From contig JBDTVQ010000044.1 of assembly GCA_040007195.1 (NCBI GenBank), positions 1 through 26,347 on the forward strand: a stretch of DNA of 26,347 nucleotides, written 5' to 3'. The position numbers and the translations under genes are program-made. This stretch comes from JAFLBB01 sp040007195 (GTDB lineage Bacteria; Acidobacteriota; Terriglobia; Bryobacterales; Bryobacteraceae). Positions 7,078 to 14,602 of the stretch are shown in pieces. Positions within the stretch are counted from its first letter, which is position 1, and every line of letters begins with the position of its first letter. Under the pieces are notes generated by a model that was given only the letters and a program-made list of their open reading frames with translations, was not told the origin of the DNA and ran no database searches.

Positions 7078-9570
7078 ATGCGGCGATTCGCAACGCTCCT
7101 CCTACTGTGCTTGTCCTGCTGGGCGCTCCAGGCCCAGGAGCGGCCGCTGGCCGCCGGTGCCGCTGAAGTCCGCGCCAATCTCGACCGCATGAAAGTCCTC
7201 GGCGGCGTCCTCATGATCGGCGCCCATCCCGACGACGAAAACACCGCCGTGCTCGCTTACTACGCCCGCGGCCGCCACTATCGCACCGGCTATCTCTCGC
7301 TGACGCGAGGCGAAGGTGGACAAAACCTCATCGGCTCCGAACAGGGCGATCTCATGGGCGTCATTCGCACACAGGAGTTGCTCGCCGCGCGCCGCCTCGA
7401 CGGCGCTCAACAGTTCTTCTCCCGCGCCATCGACTTCGGTTTCTCCAAGACCGCCGCCGAAACCCTCGACAAATGGGGCAAGAACGATGTCCTCGGCGAC
7501 GTCGTGTGGGTCATCCGCCGCTTCCAGCCCGACGTCATCATCCTCCGTTTCAGCGGCACCCCGCGCGACGGCCACGGCCATCATCAGTCCTCCGCCATCC
7601 TCGGCAAAGAGGCGTTCGAAGTCGCTGCCGACCCCGCCCGCTACCCCGAGCAACTGAAGTACGTCAAGCCCTGGCGCGCCAAACGAGTCCTCTGGAACTC
7701 CTTCTCCTTTACCCGTGAAATGGAACAGGAAGCGGCAAAAACTGCCCGCATGATGGTCGATACCGGAGAATACGATCCGCTACTCGGTTACTCCTTCGGC
7801 GAAATCGCCGGCATGAGCCGCAGCATGCACCGCAGCCAGGGCATGGGCGCCGCCGAACGCAAAGGCTCCATGCCGAATTACTTCGTTACCGTCGCGGGCG
7901 ACCCTGGCGAAGGCGATCCCTTCTCGGGCATCGATACCTCCTGGAATCGCGTCCCCGGCGGAGCCGCCGTCGCCGCCGCGCTCGACGAAGCCGTCAAAGA
8001 CTTCGACATCCGCCACACCGAACGCATCCTTCCCGCGCTCGGCAAGGCGCGCACCCTCATCGCGGCCATCGATCATCCCTGGGCCCAGGCAAAGCTCGTC
8101 GAGCTGGACGAACTCGCCGCCGCCGCCGCAGGCGTTGCCATCGATGCTGTCGCCACCCAATGGATGTCCACGCCCGGCTCCGAATTGCAGGTACAAGCCC
8201 GCGTCGTGGGCCGTGTCACCCCGGACGTTACCGTCGAAAACCTCGACGTCGAGGGCCTCGTCGAACAGCACCTCGATACCAAAAGCGCCGCGGCGGGCAA
8301 CAACAAGCCCTGGTCGCAGAACATCAAGATCACCGTTCCCCCAGGCACTCCGCCCACCCAGCCCTACTGGCTCCGCGCTCCTCAGCAAGGCAATCTCTAC
8401 GCCGTCCCCGACCTCCTCCAGCGCGGCAAACCCGACACCGATCCGCTCCTCCGCGTCCGCTTCCACCTGCGCGTCTCGGGCGTTCCGGTCGAAATCGTCC
8501 GTCCCGTCGTCAATCGCTACGTCGATCAGGTCCGCGGCGAGCTCTGGCGTCCGTCGCTCGTTGTTCCCCCCGCCGCTATCGAATTCGCCGAGCGCTCCCT
8601 CCTTTTCCCCAACACCGAAACGCGCACCGTCGAAGTGAGCGTCCACGCCAACGCCAATCAAACCTCAGGCGAAGTCCACCCCACCGCCCCCAAAGGCTGG
8701 CGCGTCGAACCCGCCTCGCAGCCCTACTCCATCGCCCGCTCCGGCGAACAGGTCACCCTGTCGTTTCACGTAACGCCTCCGTCTGCGGCTTCGGTCGGCG
8801 AACTCACTGTCGAAGGCGCGCACGGCATGACCACCATCGCCTACGTTCACATCCCCCCTCAAACCGTCTTCCCGCCCGCTCAGTTGAAAGTCGTCCGCGC
8901 CGACGTCAAATCGCTCGCCAGCAAAATCGGCTACGTCATGGGCGCAGGCGACGACGTCCCCCAATCCCTCCGCCAGTGGGGAGCCGAAGTCACCCTCCTT
9001 TCCACCGACGAACTTTCGCGCGGCGATCTCTCCCGCTACGACGCCATCATCACCGGCGTCCGCGCCTACAACACCCGCGCCGACCTCCGTGCCAACCAGG
9101 ACCGCCTCCTCGACTACGTCAACAAAGGCGGCACCATGGTCGTCCAATACAACGTTGCCACCGGCGGCCCCTTCGGCCGTCAATCGCATGAGCTCGACCG
9201 CATCGGCCCCTATCCCCTCACCGTCGGCCGCGACCGCGTCACTGTCGAAGAGGCGCCCCTCGTGCCCGTCAAGCCCGACAGTCCGCTCCTTTCCGCGCCC
9301 AATCGCATCGTTCCCGCCGACTACGATGGATGGATCCAGGAGCGCGGCCTCTACTTCGCCTCCAAATACGACGAACACTACCAGGCGCTGTGGGAAGCCC
9401 ACGACCCCGGCGAAAAGCCGTCCGAAGGCGCAACTCTGTGGACCCGCTACGGCAAAGGCGTCTACGTCTTCACGCCCATGAGCTGGTTCCGCCAGCTTCC
9501 CGCGGGCGTCCCCGGTGCACACCGCATGTTTGCCAACATCGTCAGCGCGGGGAAACTGCTTGCTCAATAA
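7078..9570 (+). CDS. Exported PIG-L (LmbE-like) deacetylase with C-terminal accessory domains
   Basis: A large (830-residue) N-deacetylase-family protein, probably periplasmic, hydrolysing N-acetyl groups on a sugar or glycoconjugate. Residues 1-20 form a signal peptide (MRRFATLLLLCLSCWALQAQ). The PIG-L domain follows, with the zinc/catalytic motif AHPDDE (H50-E54) and a second His cluster GHGHH (165-169). After a middle region, about 495-600 is a beta-sandwich segment like NEW3/NPCBM-associated domains, and about 603-820 resembles a glutamine-amidotransferase/ThuA-like Rossmann module (SRYDAIITGVRAYNTR, YVNKGGTMVVQYNV), seemingly non-catalytic. Most PIG-L enzymes are only 220-300 residues. 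It is followed at once by a tiny membrane protein and an SSS symporter, which suggests deacetylation coupled to uptake. The family call is firm; the substrate is unknown. Confidence 0.9.
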   Translation: MRRFATLLLLCLSCWALQAQERPLAAGAAEVRANLDRMKVLGGVLMIGAHPDDENTAVLAYYARGRHYRTGYLSLTRGEGGQNLIGSEQGDLMGVIRTQELLAARRLDGAQQFFSRAIDFGFSKTAAETLDKWGKNDVLGDVVWVIRRFQPDVIILRFSGTPRDGHGHHQSSAILGKEAFEVAADPARYPEQLKYVKPWRAKRVLWNSFSFTREMEQEAAKTARMMVDTGEYDPLLGYSFGEIAGMSRSMHRSQGMGAAERKGSMPNYFVTVAGDPGEGDPFSGIDTSWNRVPGGAAVAAALDEAVKDFDIRHTERILPALGKARTLIAAIDHPWAQAKLVELDELAAAAAGVAIDAVATQWMSTPGSELQVQARVVGRVTPDVTVENLDVEGLVEQHLDTKSAAAGNNKPWSQNIKITVPPGTPPTQPYWLRAPQQGNLYAVPDLLQRGKPDTDPLLRVRFHLRVSGVPVEIVRPVVNRYVDQVRGELWRPSLVVPPAAIEFAERSLLFPNTETRTVEVSVHANANQTSGEVHPTAPKGWRVEPASQPYSIARSGEQVTLSFHVTPPSAASVGELTVEGAHGMTTIAYVHIPPQTVFPPAQLKVVRADVKSLASKIGYVMGAGDDVPQSLRQWGAEVTLLSTDELSRGDLSRYDAIITGVRAYNTRADLRANQDRLLDYVNKGGTMVVQYNVATGGPFGRQSHELDRIGPYPLTVGRDRVTVEEAPLVPVKPDSPLLSAPNRIVPADYDGWIQERGLYFASKYDEHYQALWEAHDPGEKPSEGATLWTRYGKGVYVFTPMSWFRQLPAGVPGAHRMFANIVSAGKLLAQ

Positions 9571-9691
9571 CGTCCCCGACGATCCGCCGCCCTTCCTCGG
9601 CTCCTGGCGGCGCATCTACATCGTGGTCGTCGTCTACCTCTGCGCTTTTATCGGACTCCTGGCTCTCTTTACCCGGAGCTTTCGCCCATGA
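9560..9691 (+). CDS. Small single-pass membrane protein coupled to the SSS symporter
   Basis: A 43-codon frame starting with TTG at 9560 and ending with TGA at 9689-9691, which overlaps the symporter ATG as ATGA. A GGGGA ribosome-site-like sequence (9549-9553) lies six bases before the TTG, and the start overlaps the end of the PIG-L gene by 11 bases. The product has a Pro/Asp-rich head (NNVPDDPPPFLGSWRR) followed by one hydrophobic helix (about 19-37) and a short basic tail. Small one- or two-helix proteins directly upstream of SSS transporters are known (for example the YjcH/ActP and YhdT/PanF pairs), and this one may be a similar accessory subunit. Without this gene the 117-base gap between deacetylase and symporter would be unexplained. 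Evidence is positional plus composition; the exact start is uncertain. Confidence 0.65.
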   Translation: MLNNVPDDPPPFLGSWRRIYIVVVVYLCAFIGLLALFTRSFRP

Positions 9692-11310
9692 GGCTGCTCG
9701 ACTGGATCGTCCTGGTCGTCTCGCTCGTCTTCGTCATCGGCTATGGACTCTGGCGCAGCCGCAGCACCAGCACCACGGAGCAATACCTCCTCGCCGGCCG
9801 TGAAATGCCCTGGTACGCAATGGCGCTCTCCATCATGGCCACCCAGGCCAGCGCCATCACCTTCATCTCCACCACCGGCCAAGCCTATGCCGACGGCATG
9901 CGCTTCCTCCAGATGTACCTCGGCCTCCCGCTGGCGATGATCCTAATCTCCATGACCGCCGTGCCCATCTTCCACCGCGCCCGCGTATACACGGCCTACG
10001 AATATCTGGAACAGCGCTTCGACGTCAAAACGCGCACCCTCGTCAGCATCGTTTTCCTCATCCAGCGCGGCCTCGGCGCAGGCGTCGCCCTCTACGCCCC
10101 CGCCATCGTGCTCACCGTCATCTTCGGCTGGCCCGACTACATGACCACCGCCATCATGGGCGTCCTCGTCGTTCTCTACACCACCCTTGGCGGCATCCGC
10201 GCCGTCACCTGGACCGACTTCCAACAGATGATCATCATGATGATCGGCCTCGTCGCCGCGCTCCTCACCGCCATCTGGCTCATGCCTCCCGAGGTCAGCT
10301 TCCTCGACGCCGTGAAGACCGCGGGCGTCGCCGGACGCCTCAACGCCCTCGTCACCACCTTCTCCTGGAGCGACCAGTACAACCTCTTCAGCGGCTTAAT
10401 CGGTGGCATGTTCCTCTCGCTTGCCTACTTCGGCTGCGACCAGTCGCAGGTCCAGCGCTACCTCACCGGCCGCTCCATCGCCCAAAGCCGCCTCAGCCTG
10501 CTCTTCAACGCCGTCGCCAAGCTCCCCATGCAGTTTCTGATCCTCTTCACCGGTGCCATGGTCTTCGTCTTCTACATCCACGTGCAGCCGCCGCTCATCT
10601 TCCACCCCGGCGAAATGAAGAAGGTCGAACAGCGCGCCGATGCCGCCCAACTCCAACAGCGTTACGATCAGGCCTGGAAAGCTCGCCGTGCCGCCGTAGG
10701 CCGCGACGATGCGGCCTTCCTCCAAGCCCAGTCGGACATCGACACCGTGCGCAAGCAGACCGGCGCCACCAACGACACCAACTTCATCTTCCTCACCTTC
10801 GTCACCCACTACCTGCCCGCGGGCCTCGTCGGTCTCGTCATGGCCTCCATCTTCGCCGCCGCCATGTCGACAATATCGGCCGAGGTAAATTCGCTCGCCA
10901 CCGTCTCCGTCATCGACATCTACAAACGCCACTTCGCCCAGAACGCAAGCGACAATCACTACCTGTGGGCCTCGCGCGCCTTCACCGCGCTGTGGGGCGT
11001 CTACGCCGTCTTCGCCGCAGGCTTCGGCCGTTCGCTCGGCTCGCTGATCGAAGCCGTGAATATGGTGGGTTCGTTCTTCTACGGCAGTCTGCTCGGCGCC
11101 TTCATCCTCGCCTTTTACGTCCCGCGCGTCGGCGCGAACGCAGCCTTCCTCGCCATCCTCGCCGGCGAAGCCGCTGTCGTCACCGTTCACTTCACGTGGA
11201 AAATCTCGTTCCTCTGGTACAACGTCGTCGGTGCCCTCGCCGTCGTCGCCGCCGGACTGCTCCTCAGCTTTGTGCTGCCGAAGACCCCCACCGCCACCCC
11301 AGCCACGTAG
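9688..11310 (+). CDS. Sodium:solute symporter (SSS family)
   Basis: A 540-residue polytopic inner-membrane transporter of the SSS/SSF family (PutP, PanF, SGLT relatives), coupling Na+ entry to uptake of a sugar, acid or other organic solute. It begins LDWIVLVVSLVFVIGYGLW, carries LLAGREMPWYAMALSIMATQASAITF (written here only to locate residues about 32-57, the typical TM2 region), and the conserved GLVMASIFAAAMSTISAEVN near 382-401. I count roughly 12-13 hydrophobic segments. Between about 306 and 364 there is a charged, helical, non-membrane insertion. Its start overlaps the stop of the 43-residue protein, and its last 47 bases overlap the convergent fluC gene. Substrate unknown; the upstream deacetylase suggests a deacetylated sugar or amino sugar. 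Confidence 0.92.
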   Translation: MRLLDWIVLVVSLVFVIGYGLWRSRSTSTTEQYLLAGREMPWYAMALSIMATQASAITFISTTGQAYADGMRFLQMYLGLPLAMILISMTAVPIFHRARVYTAYEYLEQRFDVKTRTLVSIVFLIQRGLGAGVALYAPAIVLTVIFGWPDYMTTAIMGVLVVLYTTLGGIRAVTWTDFQQMIIMMIGLVAALLTAIWLMPPEVSFLDAVKTAGVAGRLNALVTTFSWSDQYNLFSGLIGGMFLSLAYFGCDQSQVQRYLTGRSIAQSRLSLLFNAVAKLPMQFLILFTGAMVFVFYIHVQPPLIFHPGEMKKVEQRADAAQLQQRYDQAWKARRAAVGRDDAAFLQAQSDIDTVRKQTGATNDTNFIFLTFVTHYLPAGLVGLVMASIFAAAMSTISAEVNSLATVSVIDIYKRHFAQNASDNHYLWASRAFTALWGVYAVFAAGFGRSLGSLIEAVNMVGSFFYGSLLGAFILAFYVPRVGANAAFLAILAGEAAVVTVHFTWKISFLWYNVVGALAVVAAGLLLSFVLPKTPTATPAT

Positions 11311-11632
11311 CCGCCACGCACATCACCACCGAAGCCACCGCGTACATCCCGGCCTTGCCCGCCTCTCCCCGCTTCATCAACTCCAACAACTCGAAGCTGA
11401 ATGTCGAAAACGTCGTGAACCCCCCGCAAAAACCCGTCGTCAGCATCAGTTGTTGCGGCGACGGCAGCCTCGATCCAGTGAAATAGCCAATCAAAAAACT
11501 CCCCAGCACATTCACCAGAAAAATCGCCCACGGAAACACGTCCCCAAGCGCGTGCAACAGGCCGCGGGAGAGCAGCAGGCGGCATACACCGCCCGCCGCG
11601 CTCCCCAAGGCTACCAAGAGAATCCCCTGCAT
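11264..11632 (-). CDS. crcB: Fluoride exporter CrcB/FluC
   Basis: A 122-residue four-helix membrane protein of the CrcB/Fluc family, a dimeric F- channel that protects against cytoplasmic fluoride. Family marks are the N-terminal GSAAGGVCRLLLSR, the NVLGSFLIG segment with the conserved pore-helix Asn, and GFCGGFTTFSTFSFE, with the central Na+-site/TM3-break motif and Phe box. The start ATG overlaps the glgC stop by one base (TGATG), so translation is coupled to glgC. The 3' end overlaps the convergent symporter gene by 47 bases. No fluoride riboswitch is seen, and none would fit in the coupled arrangement. Identification is firm. Confidence 0.95.
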   Translation of the reverse strand: MQGILLVALGSAAGGVCRLLLSRGLLHALGDVFPWAIFLVNVLGSFLIGYFTGSRLPSPQQLMLTTGFCGGFTTFSTFSFELLELMKRGEAGKAGMYAVASVVMCVAATWLGWRWGSSAAQS

Positions 11633-12885
11633 CAGATTTGCATCGATGCGATATCTACCGACGAACGGTTGCCTTCCACCACCACGATTCCTGATTCGGT
11701 CACGTGATACACCTTGCGGTCGTTCGCCAGATCGTAGCCAATCATCGTGTCCGCCGGTACACGCACGTTCTTGTCGAGAATCGCGTTCCGGATCTTCGAC
11801 CGCCGTCCAATATCGCAGTTGTCGAAAATCACGCTGTTCTCCACCAGCGATCCGGCATGCATCTTTACGCCGCGGCCGATAATGCAGTTCCGCGCCGTGC
11901 CACCCGAGAGAATCGATCCACTCGCGACAATGCTGTCAATCGCCTGGCCGCGCCGGCCGTCCTCGTCGAAAGTAAACTTCGCCGGCGGATTGTCATACCC
12001 CGCCGTCCGCAGCGGCCACTGCCGGTTGAACAGATTCAACGCCGGCGTGACCGACCGTAGATCCATGTTCGCTTCATAGTAAGCATCGATCGTTCCCACG
12101 TCGCGCCAGTACACTTCGCTGTCGATCGGATCGCCCGGAATCCGGTTGGTTTGGAAATCGTAGGCGTACATCGGGCATCGCCCGATCAGCTTCGGCAGAA
12201 TGTCGCGCCCGAAATCGTGCGACGAGTTCTCGTCCTGCGCGTCGGCGTACAATTCGCGCAACAGCGTCCGCGTCGAAAAAATGTAGTTGCCCATCGACGC
12301 ATACACCTTTTCCGGATCGCCAGGTATCGTCGGCGCGTCGGACCGCTTTTCGATAAAGCTCAAAATCGACCCGTCAGGGTCGGTTTCTATCACGCCAAAC
12401 TCTTTAGCGAATTCTTTCGCCACCGGAATCGCCGCAATCGAAACTTCGGCCCTCTTGCGCTCGTGGAATTCAATCATCTCGCGGATGTTCATCCGGTAGA
12501 TGTGGTCGGCGCCAAAGATCACCACCACGTGGGGATCGGCCTGCTCAATCAGGTTGATGTTCTGGTAGATCGCATCTGCCGTCCCGCGATACCAGTTCTC
12601 CCCCTGCGTGCGCATCTGCGCCGGAACCGGAATCACGAAATGGCTCTTCAGCAGGTTGTTGAATTCCCAGCCGTCGCGCATATGCTGGAGCAGCGATTGG
12701 CTCTTGAACTGAATCAGAACGTACACGGAGTAGATCCCCGAGTTCACCAGGTTGCTGAGCACGAAGTCCACAATCCGGTATTGCCCGCCAAAGGGAACGG
12801 CGGGTTTGGCGCGCTCTTTCGTCAGAGGGAAAAGCCGCGTGCCTTTTCCTCCGGCGAGCACGAACGCCAAAACTCTTAATTGCAT
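11632..12885 (-). CDS. glgC: Glucose-1-phosphate adenylyltransferase
   Basis: Makes ADP-glucose from ATP and glucose-1-phosphate, the committed step of glycogen synthesis. The 417-residue protein has AGGKGTRLFPLTKERAKPAVPF (11-32 region; nucleotide and pyrophosphate binding), FGADHIY with catalytic D127, the glucose-1-phosphate-binding FIEKR (E179, K180), and a C-terminal left-handed beta-helix (about 290-400) with hexapeptide repeats. The ATG at 12883-12885 is chosen because GAAGG lies about six bases before it and the product begins MQLRVLAFVLAGGKG; a GTG 13 codons upstream is possible but unlikely. It is followed by crcB in a TGATG overlap. Other glycogen genes are not in the window. Identification is firm. 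Confidence 0.96.
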   Translation of the reverse strand: MQLRVLAFVLAGGKGTRLFPLTKERAKPAVPFGGQYRIVDFVLSNLVNSGIYSVYVLIQFKSQSLLQHMRDGWEFNNLLKSHFVIPVPAQMRTQGENWYRGTADAIYQNINLIEQADPHVVVIFGADHIYRMNIREMIEFHERKRAEVSIAAIPVAKEFAKEFGVIETDPDGSILSFIEKRSDAPTIPGDPEKVYASMGNYIFSTRTLLRELYADAQDENSSHDFGRDILPKLIGRCPMYAYDFQTNRIPGDPIDSEVYWRDVGTIDAYYEANMDLRSVTPALNLFNRQWPLRTAGYDNPPAKFTFDEDGRRGQAIDSIVASGSILSGGTARNCIIGRGVKMHAGSLVENSVIFDNCDIGRRSKIRNAILDKNVRVPADTMIGYDLANDRKVYHVTESGIVVVEGNRSSVDIASMQI

Positions 12886-12961
12886 AGTTGCCTTCTTTCC
12901 TACAGCCCCGTCTGCTTCGACCACTATATTCTCTACATCTCGGGCCGGTGCGGCAAGTCAA
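12886..12961 (-). promoter_or_regulatory. glgC: glgC leader with Shine-Dalgarno and tentative promoter
   Basis: Read on the minus strand, GGAAAGAAGG ends about six bases before the glgC ATG and is a good ribosome-binding site. TATAGT (12923-12928) could be a -10 element, giving a leader of about 30 bases. TTGACT (12956-12961) matches a -35 but is 27 bases from TATAGT, too far to pair with it. The promoter call is therefore weak; the ribosome-binding site is solid. Confidence 0.35.
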
Positions 12962-12974
12962 ACATTCATCGTGG

Positions 12975-12984
12975 AAAACGTTTT
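12975..12984. promoter_or_regulatory. CG-centred palindrome, candidate LacI-family operator
   Basis: AAAACGTTTT is a perfect 10-base palindrome with a central CG, within GGAAAACGTTTTGG, 69 bases before the MFS transporter start and 90 bases before the glgC start. LacI/GalR-family regulators commonly bind such CG-centred sites upstream of sugar and sugar-acid uptake genes. The surrounding DNA is very GC-rich, which makes this A/T block stand out. No LacI-type regulator gene is in the window, so the assignment is inference. Confidence 0.35.
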
Positions 12985-13052
12985 GGCTTTCCGCCGCCGC
13001 CGCGGCTTGCCGCACGCCGCCGCGAGTCGCCATGATATCGTGAACAACTTCG

Positions 13053-14306
13053 ATGCAAGCAACCCTTCCCACGAATACCACCACCATTTCGCGCCGCTGG
13101 ATGATCATGATCTGGCTGTGCCTCGGCTACATGGTGGCCTACTTCGACCGCGTCAATCTCTCCGTCGCCCTCGCCCAGAAAGATTTCCAGCTGTTCTTCG
13201 ATCTCACCGACGAATCGCGCGGTTGGCTCAACTCCGGATTCTTCATCACCTACGCCATTCTCCAAATCCCCGCCGGCTGGTTCGTCGACAAGTACGGCGT
13301 CAAGTGGCCCTGGGTCTGGAGCTTCGCCTTCTGGAGTGTCCTCTCGGCCGGCACTGCTTTCGTCGGCGGCTTCTGGCAGTTGTTCGCCATCCGCCTTCTG
13401 CTCGGCGTCGGCGAAGCCTGCATCACCCCCGCAGGCATGCGCTGGATCCGCTACAACTTCGCCGAAAACCAGCGCGGCCTCATGATCGGCCTCTTCATGG
13501 GAGCCGCCAAACTCGGTCCCGCCATCGGCACCTACGTCGCCGCCCATCTGTTGGCGAACTTCGGCTGGCAAAGCATGTTCCTCATCCTCGGCCTCGGCTG
13601 CCTCATCTGGATCGGGCCCTGGATCCTTCTCGTCAAAGACAACGATCACGAACTCGAGGCCGCCGCCAAAAAGTCCGCCGCCGCCGGCTCCACCGTCCCC
13701 TTTGGCAAACTGCTGGCCAGCCCCGTCATCATCGGCACTTTGATTGGCACCTTCTGCTATCAGTACTTCACCTATTTCTCCATGACCTGGCTCCCCTCCT
13801 ACTTCGCCGAACGCCGCGGACTCGACCTCAAAGCCACCGGTTCCTACACCGCCTTCAGCCTCCTCGGAATGGCCGTCGTCGCCATCCTCGGCGGGTTTGC
13901 CGCCGACCGCCTAATCGATCGCGGCTGGAACCCCGTTCGCGTCCGCAAAGGCTTCATCATCGCCGGCTTCCTCACCGCTTCCACCGAAATCATCGGAGCG
14001 CTCTCGGACTCGCAGGACGTCGCGCTCTTCTTCGCCATCTTCTCCCTCAGTGGCCTCGGCCTCATCACCGCCAACTATTGGGCCCTCACCCAAACCCTTC
14101 TCCCCGGTGCCGCCATCGGCCGCCTCGTCGGCGTGCAAAACTTCGCCGCCAACGTCCCCGGCATCGTCGCCGCCAGCCTCACCGGCTACCTCCTCAAATG
14201 GACCGGTAGCTACGACGCTCCCATGTGGGCCATCTGCTTCTTCCTCATGACCGGCGTCGCTTCCTACGTCTTCCTCGTGCGCGAAAAATACGTGCCGAAA
14301 GGATAA
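13053..14306 (+). CDS. MFS transporter, anion:cation symporter (ACS) type
   Basis: A 417-residue major-facilitator permease with about 12 transmembrane helices. The first helix ends in YMVAYFDRVNLSVAL, the YxDRxNLS-type signature of the ACS family (ExuT, GarP, GudP, nitrate/sialate relatives), which import sugar acids and other organic anions with H+ or Na+. GWFVDKYGVKWP and the ACITPAGMRWIRYNFAENQRG region (about 128-148) also match the loop 2-3 and loop 4-5 patterns of that family. The ATG at 13053 is the natural start for the first helix. Its stop codon overlaps the start of the cupin-like gene (TAATG). With the downstream dehydrogenase it suggests uptake and oxidation of a hydroxy acid or sugar acid. 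Exact substrate unknown. Confidence 0.9.
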   Translation: MQATLPTNTTTISRRWMIMIWLCLGYMVAYFDRVNLSVALAQKDFQLFFDLTDESRGWLNSGFFITYAILQIPAGWFVDKYGVKWPWVWSFAFWSVLSAGTAFVGGFWQLFAIRLLLGVGEACITPAGMRWIRYNFAENQRGLMIGLFMGAAKLGPAIGTYVAAHLLANFGWQSMFLILGLGCLIWIGPWILLVKDNDHELEAAAKKSAAAGSTVPFGKLLASPVIIGTLIGTFCYQYFTYFSMTWLPSYFAERRGLDLKATGSYTAFSLLGMAVVAILGGFAADRLIDRGWNPVRVRKGFIIAGFLTASTEIIGALSDSQDVALFFAIFSLSGLGLITANYWALTQTLLPGAAIGRLVGVQNFAANVPGIVAASLTGYLLKWTGSYDAPMWAICFFLMTGVASYVFLVREKYVPKG

Positions 14307-14602
14307 TGATCATCATGGAAAAGAAAGTCGTCCTCGAAAACGTCCGCGCCCGCATCTCCGAGGTCACCTACGAACCCGGCAAACCGCGCGAGCGCTACAT
14401 CCGCCCCACTGACCAGATCATCGTCTTCCTCGACGATTGCGAATACGAACGCACCGACTCCAAGACAGGCCAGAAGACCGTCCGCAAACGCAAAGTCGGG
14501 GAGACCATCTGGCACGATCGCAGCGAAGACGCCCCCGTCCTCAAAAACCTTGGTTCGAAGTCCTACCGCACCCTCGTCATCGAATTGAAGGACCGCCTCT
14601 GA
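14306..14602 (+). CDS. Small cupin-like protein
   Basis: A 98-residue protein, probably a single small beta-barrel of the cupin type. Visible are a basic/acidic beta-rich body (EVTYEPGKPRERYIRPTDQI), the FLDDCEYERTDSKTG segment, GETIWHDRSEDAPVLKNLG (the position of a cupin second motif with H) and a terminal SYRTLVIELKD, common at the end of small cupins. The classical metal-binding His/Glu set is not complete, so a catalytic role is doubtful. Start: the ATG at 14306 overlaps the MFS stop (TAATG) with AAAGG just upstream; the ATG at 14315 is the alternative. Its stop overlaps the dehydrogenase start (TGATG), so all three genes are translationally chained. Confidence 0.65.
   Translation: MIIMEKKVVLENVRARISEVTYEPGKPRERYIRPTDQIIVFLDDCEYERTDSKTGQKTVRKRKVGETIWHDRSEDAPVLKNLGSKSYRTLVIELKDRL

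Noticed and set aside
7780..8661. Minus-strand open frame opposite the PIG-L gene
   Set aside because: Composition artefact with no recognisable domain; the plus-strand enzyme covers the region.
12752..14209. Long plus-strand open frame (485 codons) across glgC start and the MFS gene
   Set aside because: Its product is an Arg/His/Pro-rich low-complexity string; the MFS permease in another frame explains the region.
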